A stretch of 64,000 bases of DNA from an uncultured Eubacteriales bacterium (GCA_902774265.1 CACYHR010000025.1:24764-88763); one strand, 5' to 3'; shown: positions 33,894-43,312, numbered from the stretch's first letter. Made by a program: numbers and translations. The notes: generated from the sequence alone by a model not told the origin.

Positions 33894-35990
33894 ATGAAAA
33901 AAAATTACGCCAAAACGCCTACTGTCTATCAGATGGAATCGACTGAATGCGGAGCCGCTTCTCTTGCTATGGTGCTGGGGTATTACGGCAAATTCGTTCC
34001 TCTCGAAAAGCTGCGTATAGAAACGGGCGTCTCGAGGGACGGATGCAATATGGTGAATATAAAGATAGCTGCGCAGAAGTTCGGCCTTGAGGTGCGTGGT
34101 TACCGCAAATCACCCCAAACCCTGCTCGATCTTCCTGTGCCCTGCATCATACACTGGAATTTCAATCACTTTGTTGTCTGGGAGGGTCACAAGGGCGACG
34201 CCTGCTATATAAACGATCCGGCAATGGGCCGGCGCAAACTGACAATTCAGGATATAGACGACTGTTTCACAGGCCTGGTGCTCACCTTTAAGCCGACAGA
34301 AAAATTCGAGAAATCGAATGAAAAAGAGAGTCTGTTAACATTTGTAAGGGAAAGGCTCAGAGGCCAGAAGGGCGCGATCGCAGGGCTTATACTGCTTGGC
34401 TTTTTCCTCCTTATACCGGGTATAGTAGTGCCGATATTCTCGAGAGTGTTCATAGACGATATACTGCTTGGAGGTAACGACGACTGGGTCACTGCGCTTC
34501 TTGTGATCATGCTCTTCACCGCATTATTTCAGTCGTTACTCACATATTACAGAGCGCAGACCCTGCAAAAGCTGCAGGACAAAATGATAATGATCAGTGC
34601 CTATAATTTCCAGTCTCATATGCTGAGACTGCCTATAGGATTCTTCACACAGAGATATGCGGGTGATCTCTCAAACCGTATAGAGAATAACAATAATATC
34701 AGTGTGTTTCTGACAAGCCAGCTGGCCGAAGCAGTACTCAACTGCATAATGGCTCCGCTTTATCTGATTCTGCTGCTGTTTTACAGCCCTCTTCTGACGC
34801 TTATCGGAGTCGTAATTACTGCTGTCAATCTGATAGTGATGCAGCGCAGTTCAAAAGTGCTGGGAGATATGTCTATGAAAGCCCAGCAGGATCAGAGCAG
34901 GATGATAGGGTCGCTCTTCTCAGGCATAAAAATGAGCAGTACTCTGAAGTCATCGGGTACAGAAAGTGAATATGCCGGCCGTATACAGGGCAATTACGCA
35001 AAAAGCATACGTATGGAGCAATCAATGGGTCTGACACAGGAAGCTCTGAATGCGATACCTGAAGTATCGCAGAACATACTGACGGTTCTCACTCTGGTGA
35101 TAGGCGGGGTGCAGGTTATACACGGAGATATGACCGCAGGCATGCTTGTAGCATATACCGCTCTGCTGAACTCTTTCACGGCGCCGGTCAATTCGCTTGC
35201 AGGCTTTATTATGAATATACAGACCACCAGAGCCGATATGGCCAGAGTCAACGACATAATGAAATACGAACTCGACGACAAATATGCCGAGGAAGAATAT
35301 GCAAAATTGAGTGATAAACTGCTCGGAAAGGTCGAACTCGACAATGTATCGTTCGGCTACAACGTACTGGATCCGCCGCTTGTGGGAGCATCCGGCAGCG
35401 GCAAATCTACTGTCGCAAAGCTCTGCTCCGGTCTGTACAGACCGTGGGGCGGTGAGATCAGGTTCGACGGATGCCCCGCAGTGAAGGTGCCGCCTGAGGT
35501 GATGTCGGCAAGTCTGTCGACAGTGAGTCAGAACATCTCGCTTTTCTCCGGCACCATAAGGGATAATCTCACCATGTGGGACAGGTTTGTCACCGATGAA
35601 GATATAATCCGGGCAGCAAAGGATGCATGCATCCACGACTTTATCACCACCAAGCCGGGTGCATACGAATATGAGCTGACAGAAGGCGGAGGAAACCTCT
35701 CCGGCGGACAGAGGCAGAGAATGGAAATAGCAAGAGCTCTTGTGAGCGGCCCGAGCGTGCTGCTCATGGATGAAGCCACCAGCGCGCTTGATCCTATAGT
35801 TGAAAAAGAGATAATCGACAATATCAAGATGCGCGGATGCAGCTGTATCATAGTAGCTCACAGACTGTCGGCCATAAGAGACTGTGACGAGATAATCGTT
35901 CTCGATCACGGCAAGATAGTACAGAGAGGCACACACGAAGAACTGTCGAAAGTGCCGGGCCATTACCAGAGACTTACGGAAACGATGTAA
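33894..35990 (+). CDS. NHLM bacteriocin-system ABC transporter, C39 peptidase/permease/ATPase (with internal 16-residue deletion)
   Basis: It should cleave leaders after Gly-Gly and export the peptide. The C39 peptidase triad is Cys19 (STECGAAS), His92 (NFNHFVVW) and Asp108 (INDPAMG). Six helices and an ATPase follow, with Walker A GASGSGKST, signature LSGGQRQRM and Walker B VLLMDEATSALD. Compared with its paralogue at 50073, 16 residues are missing in frame between DPPL and VGASGSG (junction near 35381): the strand-turn-strand before Walker A that normally contacts the nucleotide. This may impair ATP hydrolysis while the peptidase stays intact. It starts 11 bases after the HlyD gene. Confidence 0.9.
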   Translation: MKKNYAKTPTVYQMESTECGAASLAMVLGYYGKFVPLEKLRIETGVSRDGCNMVNIKIAAQKFGLEVRGYRKSPQTLLDLPVPCIIHWNFNHFVVWEGHKGDACYINDPAMGRRKLTIQDIDDCFTGLVLTFKPTEKFEKSNEKESLLTFVRERLRGQKGAIAGLILLGFFLLIPGIVVPIFSRVFIDDILLGGNDDWVTALLVIMLFTALFQSLLTYYRAQTLQKLQDKMIMISAYNFQSHMLRLPIGFFTQRYAGDLSNRIENNNNISVFLTSQLAEAVLNCIMAPLYLILLLFYSPLLTLIGVVITAVNLIVMQRSSKVLGDMSMKAQQDQSRMIGSLFSGIKMSSTLKSSGTESEYAGRIQGNYAKSIRMEQSMGLTQEALNAIPEVSQNILTVLTLVIGGVQVIHGDMTAGMLVAYTALLNSFTAPVNSLAGFIMNIQTTRADMARVNDIMKYELDDKYAEEEYAKLSDKLLGKVELDNVSFGYNVLDPPLVGASGSGKSTVAKLCSGLYRPWGGEIRFDGCPAVKVPPEVMSASLSTVSQNISLFSGTIRDNLTMWDRFVTDEDIIRAAKDACIHDFITTKPGAYEYELTEGGGNLSGGQRQRMEIARALVSGPSVLLMDEATSALDPIVEKEIIDNIKMRGCSCIIVAHRLSAIRDCDEIIVLDHGKIVQRGTHEELSKVPGHYQRLTETM

Positions 35991-38549
35991 ATGAAGCAGA
36001 TTGTTCTCAAGGGTGGGGATATCCACTACACAAATAAAGACCGCGCCGTATACAGTATTGTTAAGGGACCTGTCCTTGTTTATCTTATACCGTTCAGAGA
36101 CGGAGTCGAGGGCAGGAGGTTTTTGCTAGGCAGATTTGAAGATAACGAGTCGATACCGGGCTTCCACCATAAGTCCGATCTTTTCGGTGAATGGAAATTC
36201 GGATTTGTTGCGATGGATCTCGCGGGGCTGATTCTGGAAGACAGTGAGGCTGATGATGGGCTTCTCATGGACTTTTCTGAAAGCATCGGCATGAAACTGC
36301 CGAGGGCAGGGGCTTTTGATGAGCAGATCATAGAACGATATGAACGCATAGCGGTAAAGGAAAAGGGATATATATACGCCGCAAAGAGGGAGCGTGCCCG
36401 CACAAAGCGCAAGACGCTCGGGATGATATCCGACTACTTTGACAAGCAGCGGTCTAAAGAAAAGGCAGCAGGCTTTACGGAGACCGGTAAACCGCTCTAC
36501 GATGCAGCTGCATATATCTGTGCTCGTGAGAAGATAAGCATCGCGCCGATTGAGCGCATCAATGAAGCATGCGGCCGCAGATATGATATAAACGATATCG
36601 CCAGAGTCTCGCATTTCGTTATCAGAGAGGTAGTGCTCGAAGAGGAATGGCAGCGAAAGGACTCAGGATCGGTGCTGGCTTTCCGCAAAGAAGACAACAG
36701 CCCTGTCGCCTGTGTGCCGAAGGGACCGAAAAAACACAGAATGTACGATCCCGGGGCAGGAATAACAAAGCTGATGAACAGCGATGACGTATCAGAGCTT
36801 GAGGGAAAGGCGTACATGTTTTACAGGCCTTTTCCTGAGAAAGCCATTACAAAGATGGATCTGTTCCGATTCGGCATGCAAAAAGTATATCCGGGCGATC
36901 TGGTGAGACTCTTCGGTCTGGCGCTGCTCGGCACACTGGTCGGGCTTCTGATCCCTTACATGAATGAACAGGCATATGACAAATTCATACCTATGGGCAA
37001 TTCCTCCGGTCTGATGCAGATCGGTGCAGTTCTGCTTGCGTGCTCACTCGGTAATATATCGTTCACGGTCGTAAAAAATCTGGCATCATTCCGGTCGATG
37101 AATACGATGGAATATGCGGTGCAGTCAGCGGTGATAGACAGACTGTTCAATCTGCCTGAGAGCTTTTTCAGAAAATATGACGCCGCGAATCTCGGACAGC
37201 GGGTTATGGGCATAGCGCAGATATACAATGTGCTGGCGCAGAGCCTCGTCACGACACTTTTATCCGCAGTATTCTCGCTGCTGTATCTCTGGCGGATGTT
37301 CAAATATTCCCGTGCGATGTCTGTCTGGGCAATAGTAATGCTGGCTGTAGTGATGGCATTTGTCCTTTATATGGGCTTCAATCAAATTAAATATGAAAAG
37401 CTGAAGCGTGATGCGGATGTGAAGATACAGTCGATCTCATTCCAGAACATCCTCGGTATCAATAAGATAAGAGATGCCTGGGCGGAAGACCGTGCTATAA
37501 TGCGTTATTTTGAGCCTTTCATAGAATCACGCCGAATCAACAGAACCAAAGAAAATTATACAAGAGTAGTAAATGCAGTAACATCGTCAGCATCGATCAT
37601 ATTCTCGATAGTCTTTTTCTATCTGATGATCCGTAAAAGCATAGGTCTTACTATCGGTGAGTTCACTGCATTCACGTCGGCTTTCGGTTCTTTCTCGGCA
37701 TCCATGCTCACGATAGTGCAGAACTTCCTTGTGGTGAATCAGGTAAAGCCTCTGTACGAATTCGCACAGCCTGTGCTGGAGAGTATTCCTGAACTGTCCG
37801 AAGAAACCAGACTGCCCGGCAGACTTGAAGGAGAAATAGAAATAAACAACGTCACATTCTCATACGATCCCGGTGAGCCGCCTGTGATCGACGGCCTCAG
37901 CCTGCATATCAAGCCGGGTGAATACATAGGAGTCGTGGGTTCTTCCGGCTGCGGCAAATCGACCTTGCTGAAGCTGCTGCTGGGATTTGAAACTCCTCAG
38001 CTGGGAAAGATATATTATGATCAGGCAGATATAGATGAGCTTGATAAAAGAGAGCTCAGAAAGAAATTCGGAGTAGTGCTGCAGGATGGCGGCCTTATAT
38101 CCGGAAGCATATCCGATAACATAACAATAACAGCGCCGAATACGGGCAAGGCCCGCGTAGAGGAGGTAATAAAAGAAGTCGGCCTCGAAGAAGATATAAA
38201 GAATATGCCTATGGGACTGCATACCATGGTAGCCGAAGGAGCCGCCACCATATCCGGCGGGCAGGCACAGCGCATACTAATAGCTCGTGCCATAGTTAAT
38301 AAACCAAAAATTATATTCCTCGATGAAGCAACAAGCGCACTCGACAATGTGACACAGAATCAGGTGGTGGAGACACTCGAGAGCATAAATGCCACAAAGC
38401 TTGTAATAGCCCACAGGCTGTCCACGGTGCGCAACTGCGATCGTATAATCGTGATGGATAAAGGGCAAATAGTCGAACAGGGCACATATGATGAACTTAT
38501 GGCAATGAAGGGACTCTTCCACAGCCTTGCGGTCAGGCAGATATCTTAA
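35991..38549 (+). CDS. NHLM bacteriocin-system ABC transporter, ATP-binding/permease
   Basis: The second ABC half of the NHLM system, 852 residues. The N-terminal 300 residues are a family-specific cytoplasmic region (cyclic-nucleotide-binding-like start, then VLAFRKEDNSPVACVPKGP), followed by six helices and a complete ATPase: Walker A GSSGCGKST (about residue 650), ISGGQAQRIL, and Walker B IIFLDEATSALDN. It has no C39 domain. It abuts the peptidase-transporter stop codon directly, so the two probably heterodimerise. Confidence 0.9.
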   Translation: MKQIVLKGGDIHYTNKDRAVYSIVKGPVLVYLIPFRDGVEGRRFLLGRFEDNESIPGFHHKSDLFGEWKFGFVAMDLAGLILEDSEADDGLLMDFSESIGMKLPRAGAFDEQIIERYERIAVKEKGYIYAAKRERARTKRKTLGMISDYFDKQRSKEKAAGFTETGKPLYDAAAYICAREKISIAPIERINEACGRRYDINDIARVSHFVIREVVLEEEWQRKDSGSVLAFRKEDNSPVACVPKGPKKHRMYDPGAGITKLMNSDDVSELEGKAYMFYRPFPEKAITKMDLFRFGMQKVYPGDLVRLFGLALLGTLVGLLIPYMNEQAYDKFIPMGNSSGLMQIGAVLLACSLGNISFTVVKNLASFRSMNTMEYAVQSAVIDRLFNLPESFFRKYDAANLGQRVMGIAQIYNVLAQSLVTTLLSAVFSLLYLWRMFKYSRAMSVWAIVMLAVVMAFVLYMGFNQIKYEKLKRDADVKIQSISFQNILGINKIRDAWAEDRAIMRYFEPFIESRRINRTKENYTRVVNAVTSSASIIFSIVFFYLMIRKSIGLTIGEFTAFTSAFGSFSASMLTIVQNFLVVNQVKPLYEFAQPVLESIPELSEETRLPGRLEGEIEINNVTFSYDPGEPPVIDGLSLHIKPGEYIGVVGSSGCGKSTLLKLLLGFETPQLGKIYYDQADIDELDKRELRKKFGVVLQDGGLISGSISDNITITAPNTGKARVEEVIKEVGLEEDIKNMPMGLHTMVAEGAATISGGQAQRILIARAIVNKPKIIFLDEATSALDNVTQNQVVETLESINATKLVIAHRLSTVRNCDRIIVMDKGQIVEQGTYDELMAMKGLFHSLAVRQIS

Positions 38550-38602
38550 AGGTTACAATAGCATTGTAGTTATGCCGGAAAAAGAGCAGATCGGGATAAG
38601 TA

Positions 38603-40291
38603 ATGGACAGGGCTTCAAAAAAACACAGATCGCTTAAAACCAAAACCATAATAGTTATTCTGCTGGTATCACTGCTGATGATTCTTGTCGGCAGTGCCGG
38701 CGGTCTTGTTCTGTACAGCTATTCCACTCTTAAAAGCTACAAAAATGAGGCCAGAGATCTTATCTCCTATACGATGTCGATGCAGGACGGCGAATATATC
38801 GAAAAAATATTCAGAGAGACCCACAGGGTATATGAGAGCATGCCCGAAGAAGTCCGCAGTGATCCGACTTCAGATGAGTTCATTGAAGCTGTCATACCGC
38901 TTATCGATGATGATTACTATGCGGCGCGGAATATCCTTGTAAAGTGCAGGGAGGAGACTGTGAACCGCAATATGGCTCTTGTGTTCACCGATCCTGAGTC
39001 TTCGGCCCTGGTATATGTTATAGACGGAGATGTCAGAGAATGGGCGTACCTGCCGTGTCAATGGCAGGTGGAAGACCTTGCGCAGCTTGAGTCTGAACAG
39101 AGATCCTCATGGAGACTTATTATGACCTATGAGAAGGAGTACGGCTGGATCGGAACCGACTGTGACAAGATATACGATACAAACGGAAATGTGATCGGAT
39201 ATGCTGTAATGGATCTGGACATCAATGATTTTCTGAACAGCGTATTCCGTTTCCTGATCGTGCTGCTGCCTGCATCTCTGCTGATAGTTGCAGCTCTGGC
39301 ATTTCTTTCGGAAAATCTGCTGAAAAAGCACATAATATCTCATCTGACATCCATGGCTGATGCTGCCAGGGAATATACAGCGATGGACAAGGTGGATCTG
39401 GATGAGCAGACTCGGTCGGTGTTCGAGCCGCTGGGAATCAATACCGCAGATGAGCTTGAGGATCTGTGGCGCAGCATGAGCGCGATGGAGAGCGATGTCA
39501 AAGACAGCATCATCAGACTGCGTAAGATAACTGCCGAGCAAGAGAGGACCGAAGCCGAGCTTGCCATAGCGACAAAGATACAGATGGGCGTGCTGCCTGA
39601 CAAATTCCCTGACAGAAGTGAGTTTGAACTGCATGCTTCCATGAACCCGGCAAAAGAAGTCGGAGGCGATTTTTACGATTTCTTTATGATCGATGACGAA
39701 CATCTCGCTATAGTCATTGCTGACGTATCTGATAAAGGGATATCGGCTGCGCTCTTTATGGTCATTGCCAAGACACTTATCAAGAATGAGACGGAGCACG
39801 GAAACGGAGATCCGGCCGAAATATTTTCGAATGTCAATGCCAGGCTTATGGAAGTCAACAAGGCGTACATGTTCGTTACTGCATGGCTGGGTATACTCGA
39901 TATATCCACCGGCGTTGTGAAATACGTGAATGCAGGTCACGAATGTCCGGCGATATGCAGAGCCGGAAGTAAGTTCGAAGTCATGAAGGATGCACACGAT
40001 GCTCCGCTTGCTGCGCGCAGAAAAACAAAATTCAAATCGAAGATATTTACACTTGATACGAATGATACATTATATGTGTATACTGATGGCGTGACAGATG
40101 CAAGAAGCCCGGAGAACGAAATGTTCGGGCGTGATCGTATGCTTCATGCGCTTAACAGAGAACATGATGCGCATCCTGAAACTATAGACAGGAATATACA
40201 GGAGAGCATATCGGATTTCGTTAACGGCGCTGATCAGTTCGACGATACTACAATGCTGTGTCTGAAGTATCTGGGAGCAGACAGGGATTAG
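38603..40291 (+). CDS. Membrane SpoIIE/RsbU-type PP2C serine phosphatase
   Basis: A 562-residue protein. It has two membrane helices (ILLVSLLMILVGSAGGLVLY; FLIVLLPASLLIVAALAFL) flanking an extracellular sensor, a HAMP-like linker, a coiled coil (AEQERTEAELAIATKIQMGVLP) and a PP2C_SIG catalytic domain with metal aspartates (EVGGDFYDFF, IADVSDKG, VYTDGVTDA, DDTTMLCL). Such enzymes dephosphorylate anti-anti-sigma factors; the STAS gene is 24 bases downstream. It follows the NHLM operon with a short gap, so export could be tied to an external signal. Confidence 0.9.
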   Translation: MDRASKKHRSLKTKTIIVILLVSLLMILVGSAGGLVLYSYSTLKSYKNEARDLISYTMSMQDGEYIEKIFRETHRVYESMPEEVRSDPTSDEFIEAVIPLIDDDYYAARNILVKCREETVNRNMALVFTDPESSALVYVIDGDVREWAYLPCQWQVEDLAQLESEQRSSWRLIMTYEKEYGWIGTDCDKIYDTNGNVIGYAVMDLDINDFLNSVFRFLIVLLPASLLIVAALAFLSENLLKKHIISHLTSMADAAREYTAMDKVDLDEQTRSVFEPLGINTADELEDLWRSMSAMESDVKDSIIRLRKITAEQERTEAELAIATKIQMGVLPDKFPDRSEFELHASMNPAKEVGGDFYDFFMIDDEHLAIVIADVSDKGISAALFMVIAKTLIKNETEHGNGDPAEIFSNVNARLMEVNKAYMFVTAWLGILDISTGVVKYVNAGHECPAICRAGSKFEVMKDAHDAPLAARRKTKFKSKIFTLDTNDTLYVYTDGVTDARSPENEMFGRDRMLHALNREHDAHPETIDRNIQESISDFVNGADQFDDTTMLCLKYLGADRD

Positions 40292-40315
40292 AAAAAAAAG
40301 AGGAGGTAATGATCG

Positions 40316-40624
40316 TTGAAATTAGAAAAGATAACAGACGGTAAAAAACTGGTCATAAAGATAGAAGGTGAGATAACTGCGGTCAATGCGCCTGAACTGA
40401 ACGAACTGGTCGACAGTGTGATCGACGATACAGATAATCTTATATTTGATGTCTCGGATATGGATTACACCTCTTCGGCCGGACTGCGGGTTTTTCTTAA
40501 AGCACTGCAGATTATGGACGAAAAAGACGGATATACGGAAGTCGTCGGGGCAAATGATGTAGTGATGGAGATATTCGAGGAAACAGGTTTTGTAAACTTC
40601 CTGAATATTGCGGTCGGTGATTGA
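40316..40624 (+). CDS. STAS-domain anti-sigma factor antagonist
   Basis: A 102-residue anti-anti-sigma protein (SpoIIAA/RsbV type). The phosphorylatable serine lies in DVSDMDYTSSAGLRVFLKA (about residues 43-61). AGGAGGT supports the TTG start; an ATG seven bases upstream is out of frame. It should be substrate of the phosphatase just upstream. The matching anti-sigma kinase and sigma factor are not adjacent; the only kinase-like domain in the window is fused to the MATE protein. Confidence 0.9.
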   Translation: MKLEKITDGKKLVIKIEGEITAVNAPELNELVDSVIDDTDNLIFDVSDMDYTSSAGLRVFLKALQIMDEKDGYTEVVGANDVVMEIFEETGFVNFLNIAVGD

Positions 40625-40815
40625 TGCTGCGGATAAAAATACCGGAAAGCAAACCTCCCGAAAAGGAGTTTTTTTTGCATGAAGAGATATTCAGTATCTT
40701 TGAAAACGAATATAAACCGCGTCGCGGAGTGTGCACCGGGTTTTTACCCGAGGAGAGTGAGTCTGTTTTGTGTCGGGACCGGTATCATCTGATTGCCATT
40801 AAATTTACGATTTAG
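40624..40815 (+). CDS. Hypothetical small protein overlapping the STAS stop codon
   Basis: 63 residues, MLRIKIPESKPPEKEFFLHE at the start. The ATG shares bases with the STAS TGA (TGATG), which would couple translation. I do not recognise it; it could be a truncated gene start. After it, 40816-40949 shows only a 24-codon stretch (from 40819) and no recognisable gene. Confidence 0.35.
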   Translation: MLRIKIPESKPPEKEFFLHEEIFSIFENEYKPRRGVCTGFLPEESESVLCRDRYHLIAIKFTI

Positions 40816-40949
40816 TACAATGAGAGAAAATGACAACAGGAAAGGGGAACTGAGTGGCCTGACTCCGGAGAAAATCCATCGTGAGTATGCTTAGGGCTCT
40901 GGATAAGGCCGCCATGTTTGAATGATAGTTATTCAGGGGTATACAGGAT

Positions 40950-41873
40950 ATGGAATATGAAGGTCAGATATGCAGGGCTCCGATGGAGCGTGCCGCTTAT
41001 AAACTTCCTGTAATGGTCGGCTGCTGTTATAATAAGTGCAGATTCTGCGATCTTTTCAAGCACCTGAAATTCAGAGTGATCCCGATCGGGGAAGTTGAAG
41101 CGGATATCAAACGTGTATATGATGCGGGAGGAAAGCCGCGAAAGATTTTCCTTGGTGACGGAAGTGCTTTTGCACTGCAGACGGATCATCTCCTGGAGGT
41201 GCTGGATATTATACACAGGTATTTCCCGGAATGCGGAGAAATCAATATGAATGCTACAGTATCGTGCATACTGTTAAAGAGTGATGATGAACTGCAGAAG
41301 CTTGCGGCAAACGGAGTTAAACATCTGTACATAGGATTGGAAAGCGGACTTGAAGACGTTCTCGAATTCATGAATAAAGGAAATACAGTAGATCAGCTCA
41401 AAGAAGCAGTTAAGCGGATCCGGCAATTCGGGATGTGCTTTGATGCTCATATAATGACGGGGTCTGCAGGTCACGGACGGAGCACGGAGAATGCGCAGGC
41501 TACAGCAGCTGTATTGGCAGAACTGGAAGCTTCAAGTGCAACAAATTTCTCTATGTTTATACATCATGAGACGCCTTTGTATAATGATATGCTGGAAGGA
41601 AGATTCGATGCAGCCTCAGAGTATGAGAATCTGCTCGAGGAGCGGGAACTTATCAGTGTCATAAGCGACAGACTTATCAAAAACGGTAAGCACAGCATGA
41701 AATATGAAGGCTTTCATGATTTCATATCATTCCATGTCTGGGGCGTTTTACCTCGGGACAGGGAAAAAATGCAGATCAAACTGGATAAGATCATAAGCGA
41801 ATACAGCGCAAAAAAGGATGTGAGATCGATCATAGGCCCGGACAGTAAATTTGAGATCAAAAGCGCTTACTGA
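40950..41873 (+). CDS. Radical SAM protein
   Basis: A 307-residue enzyme with the 4Fe-4S/SAM motif Cys26-x3-Cys30-x2-Cys33 (CCYNKCRFCDLF). Further blocks are FLGDGSAFALQ, INMNATVSCILL and HLYIGLESGLEDVLEFMNKG, the pattern of Elp3/MiaB-like (HemN-related) radical SAM proteins of unknown substrate. No auxiliary cluster domain is seen. It stands near the peptide locus but is separated by a gap, so a role there is only possible. Confidence 0.85.
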   Translation: MEYEGQICRAPMERAAYKLPVMVGCCYNKCRFCDLFKHLKFRVIPIGEVEADIKRVYDAGGKPRKIFLGDGSAFALQTDHLLEVLDIIHRYFPECGEINMNATVSCILLKSDDELQKLAANGVKHLYIGLESGLEDVLEFMNKGNTVDQLKEAVKRIRQFGMCFDAHIMTGSAGHGRSTENAQATAAVLAELEASSATNFSMFIHHETPLYNDMLEGRFDAASEYENLLEERELISVISDRLIKNGKHSMKYEGFHDFISFHVWGVLPRDREKMQIKLDKIISEYSAKKDVRSIIGPDSKFEIKSAY

Positions 41874-41885
41874 TTTTTCCGGCGC

Positions 41886-41999
41886 ATGCCGGCGGCGGGT
41901 AAGCTCGCAGACTTTGTGGTTCTGAACGATGATTTCAGCCTTGGATTCGTTTACATAGGCGGCATCAGAATATCAGGATCGACAGATCAGGGATGGTGA
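41886..41999 (+). pseudogene. Relic of an amidohydrolase (NagA-like) C-terminus
   Basis: Open stretch of 37 codons reading AGKLADFVVLNDDFSLGFV then YIGG, matching the usual end of N-acetylglucosamine-6-phosphate deacetylases (GK.ADfvvld.d). No upstream part remains. Its end overlaps the first possible start of the dipeptidase gene. Confidence 0.5.
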
Positions 42000-42004
42000 C
42001 GATA

Positions 42005-42763
42005 ATGATCGATTACAACAGACCGGTTCCGATTACAGAATTCTTATCCGGCAAAATTCCGGTCACTCATCCGTCGGACGAGCCTCTTGTATGTATGAAT
42101 GACAGATTTATCTGCGATTCGAAGTACTACAGATGGGCTGAGACAGGCGGAAAAGCTCTGCCGGGTTCCGGTCCTTATATCATGTGCCGCAGGACTGTGT
42201 TCGAAATGCTCGAAAATGCTGAAGCTCTGCTGCCCGAAGGCTATAGATTCATAATATTCGATGCATACAGACCTGTTGCTGTACAGCAGGCATTATGGGA
42301 TTATTACAGAGGAAGATTCAGAGAGCAGAATCCCGAAAAGACGGAGGAAGAGATAGATGAGATGACTTTATTCTGCGTATCACTACCGTCTTATGATATT
42401 CTGCTTCCGTCGCTTCACAACACCGGAGGCGCCGTCGACCTCAGTATAATCGGACCGGATGGAAAGGAACTCGATATGGGCTGCGAATTCGATGAATTCA
42501 CTGATGCAGCCTGGACGGCATACTTTGAGGACGGACAGACCGGTGACGGTGCCAATATCAGGGCGAGAGATAATCGCAGGATGCTCTACAGCGTTATGAC
42601 CGGGGCCGGCTTCACCAATCTGCCTTCGGAATGGTGGCATTTCGATTACGGCGACGAGAAATGGGGACTTTATACAAACAATGATCCTGTATATGCCGGT
42701 ATACCCGATGCTGATGCTGCGGAGATGATCCCGCAAGGCAGTTTTATAACAAAAACAGAATGA
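42005..42763 (+). CDS. D-alanyl-D-alanine dipeptidase, VanX/DdpX family
   Basis: A zinc M15D peptidase of about 252 residues that hydrolyses D-Ala-D-Ala. Zinc ligands sit in LHNTGGAVDLS (His, Asp) and EWWHFDYG (His, with Glu as catalytic base). The stabilising arginine is in IFDAYRP. I prefer the ATG at 42005 (GGTGA upstream) over 41993. No VanH/VanA genes are nearby, so a role in peptidoglycan turnover or nutrient dipeptide use is likelier than glycopeptide resistance. Confidence 0.9.
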   Translation: MIDYNRPVPITEFLSGKIPVTHPSDEPLVCMNDRFICDSKYYRWAETGGKALPGSGPYIMCRRTVFEMLENAEALLPEGYRFIIFDAYRPVAVQQALWDYYRGRFREQNPEKTEEEIDEMTLFCVSLPSYDILLPSLHNTGGAVDLSIIGPDGKELDMGCEFDEFTDAAWTAYFEDGQTGDGANIRARDNRRMLYSVMTGAGFTNLPSEWWHFDYGDEKWGLYTNNDPVYAGIPDADAAEMIPQGSFITKTE

Positions 42764-42832
42764 TACCGGGCAGTGTCATATACAACAAAGAAAGAAAAAA
42801 ACCAAAAAACAGGAAGGAAGCTTTCGATTACA

Positions 42833-43312
42833 ATGATACAGTTGCTTATAGATAATGAATCCGATCTGTATAATCCCTATGATCCCTCACAGAAGAGGAT
42901 CAATGAGGGAGTTTACCGATATCTGAAATCATATTGTTCGCCTCTTGAATCCGCGAAACACGAACATGACACGCTTCAGATAATTACGGACAATCCTATA
43001 GATGTGGACAGATTCCGGAATGTTCTGCAGGATGCTGTTAAAAGAGATATTGCGGAATTTGACAGACAGATCGATTTGAACAGAAGGAGAGCTATATGGG
43101 AGAGCATCTTCGGGATCTTATTCTGTGCCCTCGGAATAATGCTCTCGGTCTATCTGGATGAACTGCTTCTGACGATCATTTCGCTTCTCGGTACGATGGG
43201 CGTCAGAGATGCTATACAGATTGTTACTACGATCAATCACGATCTCAAAAATCTGAAAAAACTGATGCATCCGATCAGTGATATAAAACTGGAAGTGGTT
43301 CAGCGCTCATAA
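42833..43312 (+). CDS. Membrane protein of unknown function
   Basis: About 159 residues, MIQLLIDNESDLYNPYDPSQ at the start, then a charged helical part, two hydrophobic helices (IFGILFCALGIMLSVYL; LLLTIISLLGTMGVRDAI) and a soluble tail. The ATG at 42833 has AGGAAGG upstream; the frame is open to a GTG at 42773, whose extra residues are lysine-rich and have no ribosome site. I do not recognise a family. Confidence 0.6.
   Translation: MIQLLIDNESDLYNPYDPSQKRINEGVYRYLKSYCSPLESAKHEHDTLQIITDNPIDVDRFRNVLQDAVKRDIAEFDRQIDLNRRRAIWESIFGILFCALGIMLSVYLDELLLTIISLLGTMGVRDAIQIVTTINHDLKNLKKLMHPISDIKLEVVQRS

Noticed and set aside
39107-39997. 296-codon open frame antisense to the SpoIIE-type phosphatase
   Set aside because: The plus strand carries all PP2C metal-binding motifs; the antisense frame has no recognisable domain.
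41993-42763. VanX-like gene read as evidence of glycopeptide resistance
   Set aside because: No vanS/vanR, vanH or D-Ala-D-Lac ligase genes are adjacent; the family also serves general dipeptide turnover.
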